Of a stretch of DNA of 33,809 nucleotides, positions 32,259-33,809 are shown piece by piece (positions within the stretch are counted from its first letter, which is position 1; each line of letters opens with the position of its first letter). Both the position numbers and the translations under genes were made by a program. Source of the stretch: Sulfurimonas sp. (GTDB lineage Bacteria > Campylobacterota > Campylobacteria > Campylobacterales > Sulfurimonadaceae). The stretch is from assembly GCA_011391635.1 (NCBI GenBank), contig JAABQD010000025.1:1-33809 (forward strand), given 5' to 3'. The notes beneath the pieces were generated by a model. It saw only the letters and a list, made by a program, of their open reading frames with translations. It made no database searches and had not been told where the DNA came from.

Positions 32259-33293
32259 ATGAAAAAACTAAAAGTTTTAATTGGAATGAGTGGTGGAGTT
32301 GATTCAACTATTTCAGCCCTTCTCTTAAAAGAGGAAGGGTATGAAGTAGAAGGTGTATATATGAAACTTCATTCAAAACTTGGATACCATGAAATTCACC
32401 AAGCCAGAGCACAAAAAGCAGCAGATTTCGTAGGTGTAAAACTTCATGTTTTAGATTTGCAAGAGATATTTAATGAAAAAGTTTTTAAGCCTTTTATAGA
32501 TACTTATGCTGAGGGAAAAACACCAAATCCTTGTGCTTTATGTAATAGAAATTTAAAATTTGGTGAAATGGTGAAGTTTGCTGATAGTGTTGGTGCAGAT
32601 TATATAGCAACAGGTCACTATATAAAAACAGATGGAAAATATTTTTATGAAGCTGATGATGTAACTAAAGATCAAAGCTATTTTTTGTTTTATGTAAAAA
32701 AAGATATTTTAGGAAGATTGCTATTTCCTCTTGGTGGCAAAAAAAAGAGTGATATTAAAGAGATGGCTTCTTCAATTGAAGGATTAGAAAGCTTTGCTAC
32801 GCAAGGAGAATCTACTGAGATATGCTTTGTAGAGACAACTTATACAGATTTACTTAAAGATTATGTGAATGTAGACAATACAGGTGAAGTATTAGATATC
32901 TATGGCAATGTAGTTGGAGAACATAAGGGCTATATGCATTACACCATAGGCAAAAGAAAAGGATTCAGTGTAAGGGGTGCACATGATCCACATTATGTAC
33001 TGAGCATAGATGCACAAAAAAATCAAATTGTTGTAGGAAAAAAAGAGGAACTGGCATGTGGAAGTGTTTTACTTGATAATCTTAATATGTTTAATGATTT
33101 GCAAGAGTTTAATGCAACAGTTAAATTAAGATATCGAACACATGCAGTGCAATGCCATGTAAAAATAGTCGAAGATGAAGCATTTGTTACATTAGACGAG
33201 AGTGTTTTTGGTGTAGCTGTAGGTCAAGCAGCTGTTTTTTATGACGATAATAAGCTTCTTGGTGGTGGATGGATAGTAAAAACGAATCTTTAA
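32259..33293 (+). CDS. mnmA: tRNA-specific 2-thiouridylase MnmA
   Basis: 344 residues. PP-loop GMSGGVDS (9-16), catalytic cysteine C92 in TPNPCALCNRNLKFG, YIATGHY, DQSYFLF, and the second cysteine C189 in GESTEICFVE, with the C-terminal YTIGKRKGFSV and beta-barrel. It adds sulphur to U34 of tRNAs for Lys, Glu and Gln. The last gene before the rRNA leader; a motif copy encodes LACGSV at 33053-33062. Confidence 0.97.
   Translation: MKKLKVLIGMSGGVDSTISALLLKEEGYEVEGVYMKLHSKLGYHEIHQARAQKAADFVGVKLHVLDLQEIFNEKVFKPFIDTYAEGKTPNPCALCNRNLKFGEMVKFADSVGADYIATGHYIKTDGKYFYEADDVTKDQSYFLFYVKKDILGRLLFPLGGKKKSDIKEMASSIEGLESFATQGESTEICFVETTYTDLLKDYVNVDNTGEVLDIYGNVVGEHKGYMHYTIGKRKGFSVRGAHDPHYVLSIDAQKNQIVVGKKEELACGSVLLDNLNMFNDLQEFNATVKLRYRTHAVQCHVKIVEDEAFVTLDESVFGVAVGQAAVFYDDNKLLGGGWIVKTNL
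33053..33062 (+). repeat. GGCATGTGGA motif, copy 22
   Basis: In mnmA, encodes LACGS. Confidence 0.85.
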
Positions 33294-33370
33294 AAAATCA
33301 GAAAGAGAAGAGTAATTAACAATTTTCGAAACTCTCTCAGCATTTAAGAAACTTCTAAGCGTACACTCTC

Positions 33371-33376
33371 TATAAT
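33371..33376 (+). promoter_or_regulatory. -10 box of the rRNA operon promoter
   Basis: TATAAT following an AC-rich and T-rich spacer; transcription would start near 33383, giving a leader of about 310 bases before 16S. No good -35 box is seen, only weak candidates around 33344-33350. Confidence 0.55.
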
Positions 33377-33382
33377 TCCCCT

Positions 33383-33693
33383 CCACAAACACAGGGACCT
33401 AAAGTTTAGGCCAAGAGGGACTTCGAGAGAGGGACATCGAGAGGGTTTGAGATCATTGAAAACTAAGCAAGTGAATAGACTTAATAATAACAGATTAAGT
33501 TGAAGTTACTTAGAAATAATAACAACAACCGTCTATTCTATTTGGTCTCTATTAATTTAGAGATACCCAATAGTATAGATACTATACAATAAAAAAGTCC
33601 ACTCACTATTTATAGAGAGTGGCAAAAGCCAATGAATTTTAATTCTTGGGCAAAGATCAGTAATTTCACAGCAATGTGATCTTTACATAATTA
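33383..33693 (+). other. Structured 5' leader of the rRNA operon
   Basis: This gene-free stretch (33294-33693 with the promoter) contains a palindrome at 33398-33410, a 14-bp tandem repeat at 33415-33428 and 33429-33442, a long-range pair GAATAGAC (33473-33480) with GTCTATTC (33531-33538) enclosing ACTTAAT/ATTAAGT (33479-33485, 33494-33500), a palindrome at 33570-33585, CCACTC...GAGTGG at 33599-33622, and AAAGATCA (33652-33659) with TGATCTTT (33677-33684) just before 16S. These suit antitermination and RNase processing signals. Confidence 0.6.

Positions 33694-33809
<116 letters not shown>

Noticed and set aside
33192..33392. Minus-strand reading frame over the mnmA end and rRNA promoter
   Set aside because: It overlaps mnmA and the rRNA promoter and has no recognisable protein features.

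Overview
The window is an AT-rich stretch of a Campylobacterota (epsilonproteobacterial) chromosome, most likely a Sulfurimonas-like genus. Three things point there: the gene order lpxC-tsaB-thrB-ylxR-infB-rbfA-rimP; the block sppA/aminofutalosine deaminase/aroQ/folK/flhF/flhG/fliA/fliM/fliY, which I recall in the same order in Campylobacter jejuni; and a 16S rRNA gene of epsilon type starting at the right edge. The genus is an inference; the phylum is well supported.

Layout. 1-1316 (minus strand): the N-terminal half of a CosR/HsrA-like response regulator, then folB and plsY. 1448-6147: an accessory defence pair, a type IIG restriction-modification enzyme translationally coupled to a HEPN-type putative RNase. 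6204-6235: a perfect inverted repeat. 6293-9184: nadA, nadC, flhB. 9207-12874: nrnA-like DHH phosphoesterase, an M23 endopeptidase, lpxC and a short tsaB-like gene. 12892-17451: thrB, ylxR, infB, rbfA, rimP. 17445-21077: ribD, ubiE/menG, xseA and an FmdE-family gene. 21079-23163: a small accessory island (an unknown membrane protein and a DinD/Bro-N protein) between two 82-bp direct repeats, followed by a hairpin-rich spacer. 23178-25267 (minus): sppA and aminofutalosine deaminase. 25375-31485: aroQ, folK and the flagellar regulatory/switch operon flhF-flhG-orf-fliA-fliM-fliY. 31491-33293: a LOG-family gene and mnmA. 33294-33809: a structured rRNA leader and the start of 16S rRNA.

Most plus-strand genes overlap or abut by a few bases (ATGA, GTGA, TAGTG junctions), so they form long operons for NAD synthesis, translation, envelope/cofactor synthesis and flagellar assembly.

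The most striking signal is not a gene. The 10-mer GGCATGTGGA, often extended to TTGGCATGTGGAA, occurs 22 times, 11 per strand, where about 0.06 copies are expected by chance for equal base frequencies. Seventeen copies are inside genes in several reading frames, five are in one gene (ribD), and two form a perfect hairpin behind a gene. These are hallmarks of the DNA uptake sequences of Neisseria and Pasteurellaceae. I know of no such signal described in Campylobacterota, so a candidate DNA uptake sequence (or another genome-wide architectural motif) is the main discovery lead. The coupled RM-HEPN pair and the repeat-bounded island come next.
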